A stretch of 64,000 bases of DNA, from positions 5,658,001 to 5,722,000 of the forward strand of contig CM048554.1 in the NCBI GenBank assembly GCA_026413225.1, written 5' to 3'. The notes below the pieces were generated by a model. It did not search any database. It had not been told where the DNA came from and saw nothing but the letters and a program-made list of their open reading frames with translations. The stretch's first letter is position 1. Every line of letters starts with the position of its first letter. The translations under genes and the position numbers were made by a program. This document shows positions 28,369 through 37,032 of the stretch, one piece after another. Source of the stretch: Otis tarda (Eukaryota; Chordata; Aves; Otidiformes; Otididae).

Positions 28369-29086
28369 AGTTCGGGAAAAAAATGAAGGATACTGCATGA
28401 AAGAAGGGTGTCATGGTAGTGATTGTCTAACAGTTGATACAAATACATATTTTAGAGGCAGAGCGTATTTAATGCAGCCGCTTGTGCCTCAGACTTGGTT
28501 TTTGTCAGCACTGTGACACCAAGGTGGGAAACTGAGGCCAGAACAGCAGGAAAATTGCAGAAACAAGGCAGGAAAGGAACTTTAGCAGGAGAACCAACAG
28601 GAAAAAGCCAGATCTTAGATCTTAAGGAAGAAAACTTGCAAAATTTGTCTAATTAAGGAATGTAGAACTAGACCGGGTGAGCTAAGGACGTTGCTTTGCA
28701 CATCAGGAGAAAGGAGAAGAGGCCTCACAAAAATAAAATCGGAGATGCAGGATGAAAACCAGGACAGAAGCACGGGGAATGGGATTGGAAGGGCGCAGAG
28801 GGAGGGGTAGTGGTAAAGTCACATGCTGTGGACAGGCCAAGGATGGTAAGAGTAGTATAAGTCCTAATGTTCAGGTGAAAATTTGTATTACCTGTTGCAA
28901 CGGGGTGAAGGAGACTTGAAACTAGACAGGATAGACTCGAGCATAGAGCTGAAGGATCAGAATTGATAGCACGTTTATACATCCTGGGAAAAAAATATAG
29001 CTCAAAATACAGTTGCCTAAGAAACTATTGTGAAACTGCTGCAGCTACAGTTAGCAGAACCTGACTCCCTCTTTTTAAGAAGGTGA

Positions 29087-29123
29087 GTGGATGGATGGTC
29101 AGATGGATGGACGGATGGATGGA
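29087..29123 (+). repeat. Imperfect (GGAT)n microsatellite
   Basis: A tetranucleotide GGAT array with two interruptions, about 900 bases upstream of the terminal PLCB1 exon. Confidence 0.85.
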
Positions 29124-29940
29124 GCGGGTTTGGCTTTGGAACTCACCCCTTTGCTTCCTGCTGTGCTCATACTGGTCATGATGAAAAAATTGGCTTTGTC
29201 TTCAGTTGAAACCTTCATACACATTAATGTTTTTTAAATAATGGATTGTGCAGATCCTAATATGGGCATTAAAAACAAAGGCTATACAAATAAATACTGG
29301 GAAAGGGCCCATAGCTTCCTGAAGACTGATAGCCAGATTTCTTTCTGCATGCCTTTTGCATCCTGTTAATGATATGACACTTTTTCCCCAGTGATGTCCA
29401 AGACACATTAATCAGATAATGTAACTTTCCGTGATCTAGCCCTAAGAAATGTAATTTAACTTTTTTTTTCCCTTCCCTCTTTGACTCCTTTTGACAACTG
29501 ACTTTTTCCTAATGGTTTATCCAACCCAAGCCATCTGGCAAAAGTTACTGTATTGTTCAGAGCAATGTTTGTGGTGTGAATAATGTGTGATTTGCTACCT
29601 GAAGCTTAACTAAGGCCTTGCTCTTTCAAAGGCTTCTCTGTGATCCATACTGCACTTGAGTCGGGTCTTGTGAAAGCCAGTGGGAGTATGGACACCAATA
29701 CAGTTAAATCCACATAGATTTTAAGGATTTGGGCACCCAGGGATGGTACCCAAAACCAGCCTTACGCACAAATTACTGCACGTTCCTTCAGCTTTGCAAT
29801 GACTGCATGGAAGTCGATCGGCGTATTGGATGTGTGGCGCTAATATGAAAAAGAAAGGAACATATTCCTGAATCTTGCAAAAATGTGTTATTAATTTTCC
29901 CCCGTCTCATGTGATGCGTTCCCCATATTGTAGCACCGGT

Positions 29941-29989
29941 CTCATTAGATACACCTGAAGACAGCTTGTCTCTTTTGTTGTAGTTGCAG
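29941..29989 (+). promoter_or_regulatory. PLCB1: Splice acceptor region of PLCB1 terminal exon
   Basis: The branch-point-like pentamer CTCAT (A at 29944) lies 39 bases upstream of the first acceptor AG (29982-29983). A pyrimidine-rich run from about 29965 leads into TTGTAG. A second AG follows at 29988-29989 (TTGCAG), six bases later and in the same frame, so use of either site changes the protein only by residues Leu-Gln. The first AG gives an exon whose length fits the known isoform-specific C-terminus best. Confidence 0.85.
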
Positions 29990-30214
29990 GTGGAACTTGA
30001 TCAGGAATATCAAGACAAATTCAAAAGACTGCCTTTGGAAATTCTGGAGTTCGTACAGGAAGCCATGAAAGGGAAAATCAGCGAAGATGGAGACCACAGT
30101 TCTGCCCCCTCTTCCCTGGCATCTGACAGTGGAAAATCAAACCATAAACCTCTGCAAAGCGAAGAGGAATTGGAAGAAGATAATCCAGAAAAAGTATTTG
30201 ATACTACTTTTTAA
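29984..30214 (+). CDS. PLCB1: Phospholipase C beta-1, terminal coding exon (1a-type C-terminus)
   Basis: This is the last coding exon of the Gq-activated phosphoinositide phospholipase that cleaves PIP2 to IP3 and diacylglycerol at the plasma membrane; a nuclear pool is also known. The visible protein is 76 residues, beginning [10 protein letters not shown], and ends at TAA 30212-30214. The first half (to about residue 31, with the block [20 protein letters not shown]) is helix-like and would finish the long C-terminal coiled domain. The second half is a Ser-rich then acidic, probably disordered tail ([12 protein letters not shown]) ending DTTF, a class I PDZ-ligand pattern. Recognition is from memory of mammalian PLCB1 isoform a, whose isoform-specific tail is 75 residues and ends DTPL; this copy is one residue longer. 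The catalytic X/Y barrel, PH, EF and C2 domains are encoded upstream of the window. The frame is open from the acceptor with no in-frame start, as expected of an internal-phase exon. Confidence 0.93.
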   Translation: MQVELDQEYQDKFKRLPLEILEFVQEAMKGKISEDGDHSSAPSSLASDSGKSNHKPLQSEEELEEDNPEKVFDTTF

Positions 30215-30924
30215 CTGCCCAAGCAACAATCAGTGCGCCAGGGCGCACCGCTCCCCAGCTGCCCGTCTCCGCTCTCCCGACGTGAGCTGCCGCTGAAGCG
30301 CTTCGGGAGGCAGAAGGAACCTGCGTTCGAGTGCACATTTCCCAAAAGGAACATTTTATAAAAAGTATTGTGCAAAGGTCTTCATTCTCATTCTTCATCT
30401 TATTATTATTATAAAGCTTAGTGCAGTTGTAATGGGAAAATTAATATGTTAAACATTCTCTCCTCTTTTTTTTTTTTTGTTTTCTTTTCTTGGCCAATAT
30501 ACAATGGGTAATTTTCTGGCCATGTTCACTGTTAAGAATGTTTAATGAAGACCACTGTATTGTACAGAGACAAATGTGTGCAGATTTCCTTTTGAAGTGC
30601 CAGTGCAAAGTGCTCCAAACTAATACAGATCCTAGAGAATATTCTAACAGTACTTAATCATATTTGTTTCCTTCTTTCTAACTGCACCTTGACAGCCGTA
30701 CCATCATTTTACATTTGCACTGAAACATTTAATCCTTTTTAGCTTTGCAAGCACAGGTGGCTTGCTGTCTTGATATTATGTTTATCACATGGAAAGAAAT
30801 ATATTTGCTGCTGAAAATTCTTGGAACTGTGGGGATGAGAGGAAAACAAAGAGAAGAACTCTGCCTGGAGATTGTCCGTGTCCGTCTGTGTTTGTTACAC
30901 TGTGTGAGTGCATATATGTTTGTG

Positions 30925-30942
30925 TATATATATATATATATA
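30925..30942 (+). repeat. (TA)n microsatellite in 3' UTR
   Basis: Nine TA units, followed by a TA- and CA-rich stretch to about 30980. In RNA it would also read as a Pumilio-type UGUAUAUA at its 5' edge (30923-30930). Confidence 0.9.
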
Positions 30943-31705
30943 GAGCTATATGTGCACACACATCCGTCTATATACACGCACAGCATGTTTCTGTTTGAAG
31001 TCGGCATGGTCTCTCGGACAAATGAAATGTTTCAGGGATACGCGAGTAGAAAGAATCTTTCTGAAAGCCAACATCTGGGTTCTACTGCTATAAAATAGTC
31101 ATTGAATCATAAAATTATTTCTGTGGTGTTAGTGCTGTAAATCAAAGTAGTTTTAGAATATAAATTTGATATATATTTTGCAGACTCAAAAGTATTGATT
31201 TTAAGTATCATATTTTAAGCTTACGGAATTTGATAGGATTATAAAATGTTTAGGACTACAGTATTTGAAATTTAACAGAATCTTCCATTATTTTTAAGAC
31301 TGAGGTTCAGTTTTACTAAGGTCTGAAATTTAAACGCAAAATATAGAAACCTGATCACTGTTATTTAAAAATGTGTATTAATCCGTTTAACTGACTTCTT
31401 AAAATAAGAACAATCACGGTTGGTGTACTGTATGAGATGCATGAGAGAAGTAACAGCACATTGTCAGAAATTTCTATCAGACGACAGAGAGACTTTGTGA
31501 AAGTCAGGATGTTTGAAAAGGTAAAGAAATGCTGTTCTCTGGATTCCTGTACTAACAGAAGTAGGAACTATGAAACATTACAGACCGATTCTTGTTTGTA
31601 CCCAAGCCAATGCGTAACGCTAAAGGCCTTTCCCTCGGCCGCGCCGTGAAGAGGCGTCTGAGGGCAAAGGATAAACCAGCTCGAAAGACGTAGATTTGCG
31701 TCGAG

Positions 31706-31814
31706 AGGCTTGATCCTGCAAACTCACAGCAATGACTTTTCCCGCGCACCACGGGGCTCAGTGCAGCTGTTCCGGGGAATAACGCTCACACACACGTTTG
31801 CAAGATCGGGGCCT
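31706..31814. mobile_element. Short inverted-repeat element inside the PLCB1 3' UTR
   Basis: GATCCTGCAAAC at 31712-31723 and GTTTGCAAGATC at 31796-31807 are inverted copies with one mismatch in 12, flanked outward by GGC.. and ..GCC. About 72 bases separate them. The block is clearly richer in G, C and CpG than the UTR around it. The termini resemble an old dispersed repeat common in sauropsid genomes that begins with a GATCCTGCAAACAC-like end and finishes with its complement. That family assignment is from memory and unnamed, so a non-autonomous DNA-transposon-like origin is inference. Confidence 0.5.
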
Positions 31815-31955
31815 TACTTTGTATGAAAAGCAATCGCAGAAAGCAGTCGATTACATAGGGAGGCATTTTAATACATCGTAACAGTTAAGTTACTTTACTT
31901 CCATTCCCTCAGGATTTTAGTACTTTAAAGTAACTTATTTTATTTAAATTTAAGC

Positions 31956-31961
31956 AATAAA
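31956..31961 (+). terminator. Upstream AATAAA hexamer in 3' UTR
   Basis: A canonical polyadenylation hexamer 1.36 kb before the distal signal. Whether it is used is unknown. It sits in an A/T-rich stretch where hexamers arise easily. Confidence 0.35.
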
Positions 31962-32322
31962 ATACAAATCAAGCTTAAGTTTTCAGTTAAATAATGGTGT
32001 GTATATATATAAGTTCAAATCTTGGAAAACAAACAGTATTTTGATGTTTCTTTTTTAAACTTAGAGCAGAAAGAAAGAAAAATTGCACATTGTTTGGAGA
32101 TCATATTTGGGATTAAACTATTCTGGCTTATTATGATGAAATTAGTGAACATGAAATTCAAAAATCTGACTTTCATCTTAATACTAGGAAAGATGAATCC
32201 TCTGTTAATCCTCGTTTTGCACTTTGAAATAAATCTTAATCACTCATTGAAAACGTAGAGAGTCAAGACGTAATGCTGCATTTTATAAAGTAAAAATGAC
32301 ATGTTGTCTAAATTATTAAAAG

Positions 32323-32351
32323 AATAAACTGATAGCAGTGTTCACAATAAA
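32323..32351 (+). terminator. PLCB1: Paired AATAAA hexamers, candidate proximal poly(A) site
   Basis: Two canonical hexamers (32323-32328 and 32346-32351) are followed by a CA dinucleotide near 32368 and a GT-rich stretch (GTTGTACAGTGTCGGCTGTT) at 32378-32397. This is the usual arrangement of a working poly(A) site. Use would give a 3' UTR of about 2.15 kb instead of 3.1 kb. Confidence 0.5.
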
Positions 32352-33313
32352 ACTGAAGACTATTGCATTGTAGAAACCGTTGTACAGTGTCGGCTGTTCG
32401 GTAAAATCTTAGCTCCTTTGAATTTCAGCGCTACGTTCTCGTGGACTTCAGCGGAGCCGAGACTTCACCGCAGTCTTCAAAGAAACTTGGGCAAATACCA
32501 ATTAACCTTTTATTTATATTTAAAAAGAAATAAATATACCAGTTGGATTAAATATACTATCAGCTGTAGTCATTTTACAGTATGTTTGTATCTGACCATT
32601 TCCTGTACTCACGTTTTTTTATATCTGTACAGTGCCACTTTCTGCAGGTGTAAGGTAGCGTGTAATACTGTACATCTTGCATTGGTCAAACTATTTCAGT
32701 GAAACAGATATCATTTAATATCGGTATTACTTGAACTAGAGTAAGATAATGAAAAAAGGGTCTTTATGATGTGCAAGTCTTGTGCCTTTTATGTATTTGC
32801 CTTGTTCCGTGTTGAATGTGTGGAAATGCTGTATCGTGGACTTTCTGCTGTATAGAATAGAGCTGTCTATATTAAACTAGGTCGTGCACTTCAGATATCT
32901 TTACACTACTGAAAATAGCTTGGGTTTTGGCAGTATAAACAGAATTTTAAAAATTCTAACGAAGGCCAGACATTTTAGATTTAACATGTTCATAATTATG
33001 TTAATTAATGCTCATGTATTAGCTAAACATTCACTGAAAGATAACTAAAGGGACATCATTGCTTGCCTTTCTTTGAACTCAGTGTTGCTCTTGTACATTG
33101 TATTAATAGCGTCTGTGATTGATTAGTCCTTGATTATTTGCATTCAAAGTAGGATGAACTATTTCAGTTAACATGTACATATTTTTCGGTTCCTCAATCT
33201 ATGATTGTTTCAGAGGCATAATTCACATTTTTGTAAAAATTCTATGCAATTTTGTGGCATGATGTTTCTTCCACTTGTAATTTTATGTGCTTACATTACA
33301 GATCCAAAGGACA

Positions 33314-33319
33314 AATAAA
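33314..33319 (+). terminator. PLCB1: Distal polyadenylation signal of PLCB1
   Basis: AATAAA is followed 15-20 bases later by an A-rich cleavage region (TTAACACAAG) and then a T/GT-rich downstream element (GAGTTGTTTTCCCTGTTCTT). This is the most complete poly(A) signal in the area, and composition changes just after it, so it is taken as the gene end. Confidence 0.8.
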
Positions 33320-33949
33320 AATTTCTTAACACAAGAGAGTTGTTTTCCCTGTTCTTTGACGCATGAGACCTTGCTGACCTCAAAGACCTCACCCTGACCC
33401 CTTTGCTCCCAGGAAGGGCAGTGCCACCAGGAGTCAGTGAAGTTTCCCTGAAGGCTCTTGTGTTCACAACACTGAGAACAAGAAATTCCTCAGTGCATGG
33501 GCATCCCCCGCCCCTCCCAGAAAAATGTGCATTTGCGCGTCCTCTGAAGCAAAGGAAAACCCAAAAAAGTGCACAGCAGCCAGTGAACTAGTAAGAAAAC
33601 GTATTGGTTTACAGGACAGGCTTTGGTAGAACAGCAATCGCGTGATTTTCAGCCATATCTCTAAACTGCCGTGACAAATTATAGCAGCCTTGCTTCTCTC
33701 CCACTGCCCCAGCGGTTTCGCTAATCATCTATGCAATTATATATGGCCTGTAAAATGTAGCTTTGCAGGGGCCTTCCACTGAGAGCACTGAAAAATATAT
33801 CTGTTCCTTTGGCTTTTGACTTTCCTTTCCCTATTTAATTTACAATGTGAAAAATGATCTCTGGGAGAAGAGGTAAGCAGGTATATTAATCCAGTGTACT
33901 AAGGGATATACCTATTAAAATAAATATTCTCCAAGGCAGCTAGAGTCGA

Positions 33950-34580
33950 ATTGCTCACTAGGAGAGGTGTGGGGAAATGGGGTCTGATGAGGGGGATGGA
34001 CACGGCACCAGGTAAAAGCAGGCGAGGAAGGGAGGAACAGAGCTGAAAGCCGAGCCCGTGAATTTGACAGAGTAAGACTAGGAGAGAACTGGGGGGAGGC
34101 AACAGCGAAAGAAAAGAAAAATGGGTACGTTTCTTTCCCAAAGGAGGAGCGGTGGGGTGTGAAATGAAGAGCGGGGTTTTCCAAGGCCCCGTTAGTGAGC
34201 TGCTCATTCTGTAGCAATGCAGGAGAGGGGAGGCAGACGGGACCACAGGGCAGAGAGGCAGCGTGGTGGCAAGAATTTCAGGACAAGAGGGAGATGGTGA
34301 TGGTGAGCACAAAGGGAAAAGCCAGGAGGCCATGGGAAGGATTGGGAAACAACCCTCGGCTCCCGTGAGGCCCAGCGAGGCAGAATTCTCACAGCTGGCC
34401 AAGCAGACAACCTCGGCGTTTGTTGTACTTGGGCCACAGGAGACCGACTTGGCTGCTGAGGAGCGAGGGTGACAGGCTGGGATGTGTAGAGCTATTTGGA
34501 GGCTGACCAAGAGGAGATGGTGTCGCGGAGGCCTGGCAGCAGGGCCAGAGCTGCAGACACTATGTGAAGCAAGCCCATTG
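33950..34580 (+). other. Purine-rich tract, intergenic
   Basis: A long G/A-enriched plus strand. The complement is C/T-rich and therefore stop-poor, which produces a 232-codon antisense open frame with a low-complexity Pro/Ser/Leu-rich translation that I do not consider a gene. Confidence 0.6.
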
Positions 34581-36194
34581 CTTTGCTGACGCTTCAAGTG
34601 TTTTCTGCAAATGCTCCTGGTGATGGCCAGAAGAAAACTAGTCCCACCACAGCAGCAGAAGTCGGCTACTACCAGCTGGGGAAGTTAACCAAAGACTTCA
34701 TTTTGCCCTCAAAGTGAATGCTTTGGTAACTAGTGCCAGTGCCAGGTTCCAGCATGAGTAATTGATCCTCAGCTTCATGAGCCTTACGCCGTTTCCTTCA
34801 CAGCGATGCAGCTTCCAGGCAGGGGCTGGAGGGTGTCTGGATCCAACTGAGATGTTGAGTCGGCATTAAGAGAACATCCCTGAGCAGGGCAGGAAGAGTT
34901 TGGAATGAGTGAGCAGACTGAAGGGCTGTACAACCAGGCCTCCTAAAACCAGGGCATGCACTTGAACCCTAGGAAATCATTTCAAGGTAAGCAGCTATAC
35001 CTTTCAAAGGTATGAATGAGGGTTGAACCCAGAAGTACCTTTGGATTTTGGGAGAGAACTGAGTGCACAAGCTGCACAAGGCAAATCTGCCAGCCCTGGC
35101 TGCAGCAGCCAAGCTCCTGAAGCCACTAAGTTTTCAGCTCCAAAATTCAGGTCAGCATTTCTTATTGACACATTGGTTTCAACGACTACATTTGGCTTGT
35201 TTGGGTGCACATTCAAAGACCTCTTGCTTGCTCCAGTACCGAGCAGAAGAACCTAACTCCAAATCTGAATTTCACTTCTAACATCAGGCCTCAAGGAGCC
35301 AGGTAGTTCCTGGCTATGGTAGTGTTACTTAATGTGAAAACAGCCAAGTCCTCTCCTGGGTTTGTCCCTAATCATACACAGAAGACACCTGAATGCCAAG
35401 TGAGACCACTTCTGTGACCGTGCTGTTTCTCACAGAGTTGAAATAGTTAATGCTGGCCTCCCTTCCCAGCTCCGCCCAGTCATGGAGCTTCCCTAAATAC
35501 ACACAGCAGGATGCGCTTGGCCATCAACAGACCTTGTTCCTCCTCAGAGTCAGGGCCCTGGCCTTACTCTTCTCTTCCTTAAGGGCTCAGTAGGAGAAGG
35601 AGGATTCCCTGTGCAGTGAAGATCTACTTAGCAAAGGGGCCAGTGCAGTAAATTAACACCACATGCAAAAAGCAGCAGGTGATGGTCACTAGTGAAGTGA
35701 AGGAAGTTGACTGCAGAAATGTGTTCTGGGATTTAAAAAGGTCCTCTAAAGACAGGCTATCTGCTACCATGCACTGGTAGGACAGTCGGCAGGAGGAAAG
35801 GCTTGGGGTTTGTGCTGCTTTCCACAGTGTCGCTCCCTTTTACTTTTTCCAAGTGTGTGACTTTAGAGGCACAGTTCATAGGTTCCTCAGGATCAGTATC
35901 ATGGGGATCACAAGATAGAAAGGAAGGTCTCAGAGGAAACAAAACCTGAAGAAATTCAGGTTTGGTTTCAGCTTTTGTTTTCAGCTTTTTTTGTTTCAGC
36001 TTGCAGACAGTAAAGAAGAAATACTGGAGGTAACACATTAACCAATGTGTAACTGATAAGATTTTGAAGGACTGGGGTGTGTGGAATGGTGGGCTGCAAA
36101 GCATGGTAGGGAGACCATGTGTGGTGAGGGCTGGATCCAAACCAGAGCAGATAGAAGGACTTTAAGTAGCACTGGAGAGCCAAGCTTTAATTAG

Positions 36195-36406
36195 GAACAA
36201 ATTGAAGCCAACTTGACAAATGCGAAGAGAAGAAATTTAAAAGCTGCTGCTGTATCAATGGAGGAAGCCTGGCTAATGAGCTGGAGAGCGTGGCAACTTC
36301 CATCACCGAGAACTGGAATGTAATTAGCATTACTGAGCTGCAGTGGGATAATTGGCCTGTTCAGATAAGTGATTACAGCCTGTGTAATGGGGATCAAATC
36401 ATTTAA
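36195..36406 (+). mobile_element. CR1 LINE relic, start of endonuclease domain
   Basis: One frame stays open for at least 54 codons from about 36242 to a TAA at 36404. It reads like the beginning of the CR1 ORF2 endonuclease: a SLANELES segment, then NWNVISITELQWDNW, then ISDYSLCNGDQ. In CR1 proteins this region has the signature ITETWWD followed by a GYxLFRRDR block. The two most conserved anchors, the IT-E pair with Trp-Asp and the Tyr-x-Leu segment, are both visible in the right order and spacing. The frame then breaks. It is an old, non-functional copy, probably part of the same insertion as the tail at 36911. Confidence 0.65.
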
Positions 36407-36910
36407 AAAGAAGGGAAAAAAGAGGGGGTAAATAAAACTTTTTTCTGTTCTTGGGTAAGATGGAGTTTAGTTGGCAAACATCGCTGCATTGATCTAATCT
36501 ACCAGTGGCAGAAGCTTTGAGCAGGACAGGTGACTTGCCTGCAGCTGGGAGAGAGGTTACAGGTGTGAAATCCTCTGTGCAGGTTTTGTACCAGAATTTT
36601 CAGGAAGGCTCAGAGAAAAGCTGGCTGTGTATGCTCCCTGGGCTGTAGATTGACGGCTGAAAGTTGGGCTTTCACTGGAAAACCACCGGATGCTGGTGAG
36701 AAGGCATAACACCAGCTGACAGATGGAAGCTGGAGACAAGGAAGTTAGAGCACAATCTTCTTTATTTTCTTCCTTTCTGCATAAACACACCAGAGATGAT
36801 GAATTGTAAGTACTGACAGAAAAAGTGGATGATGTACTGCATAGGATGGTGCCACATCGTATTTCTCATGCCATACGGTCAGTGTGGATGCAGCAGAGCG
36901 GAATGTGACA

Positions 36911-36970
36911 GACAAGCCAGACCAGATGATCTTACAGCATCTCCTGGCCTTAAGATCCATGAATCTTATC
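36911..36970 (+). mobile_element. CR1 LINE relic, 3' tail
   Basis: CCAGACCAGATGATCTTACA followed by CTCCTGGCCTTAAGATCCATGAATC corresponds to the CR1 tail block (gaccagatgat..., ...tccaacctaagattctatgaatc) with many substitutions. It has the same orientation as the endonuclease relic about 500 bases upstream. Confidence 0.5.
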
Positions 36971-37010
36971 ACAATGTTCTTCTCTTGGAGGTTGTTTTTG
37001 GTTTTGTGTT

Positions 37011-37032
37011 GTTTGTTTGTTTGTTTTTTTTT
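37011..37032 (+). repeat. (GTTT)n simple repeat and T tract
   Basis: A GTTT tetranucleotide run passing into a T tract. Simple sequence. Confidence 0.85.

Larger units (their letters stand above)
1..29983 (+). other. PLCB1: Last intron of PLCB1 (partial, 5' end outside window)
   Basis: This whole stretch lies upstream of a recognisable terminal PLCB1 exon and ends in a good splice acceptor, so it is read as intron. It is AT-rich and mostly unique. I saw no other exon. The penultimate exon and the alternative exon that gives the short 1b-type C-terminus in mammals were looked for by eye and not found, so they probably lie further upstream, although a diverged short exon could be missed. All open frames here are under about 145 codons, lack recognisable domains and overlap one another on both strands. 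Recognisable contents are the simple repeats, purine-rich tract, MIR-like relic and two CR1 tails listed separately. Confidence 0.8.
30215..33335 (+). other. PLCB1: 3' UTR of PLCB1
   Basis: The roughly 3.1 kb between the stop codon and the AATAAA at 33314 is AT-rich, lacks coding character and contains typical 3' UTR signals: a T tract (30468-30479), a TA microsatellite, several AATAAA hexamers and Pumilio-like TGTANATA sites. The length is similar to the long 3' UTR of mammalian PLCB1 as I remember it. The exact cleavage base is inferred, about 15-20 bases after the last hexamer. Confidence 0.8.

Noticed and set aside
28495..28540. Reverse MIR-like phrase GGGAAACTGAGGC
   Set aside because: Only about a dozen bases fit. 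The rest of the MIR order is absent.
33899..34597. 232-codon minus-strand open frame
   Set aside because: It lies on the pyrimidine-rich complement of a purine tract. The translation is low-complexity (Pro, Ser, Leu) with no domain, so absence of stops is a composition effect.
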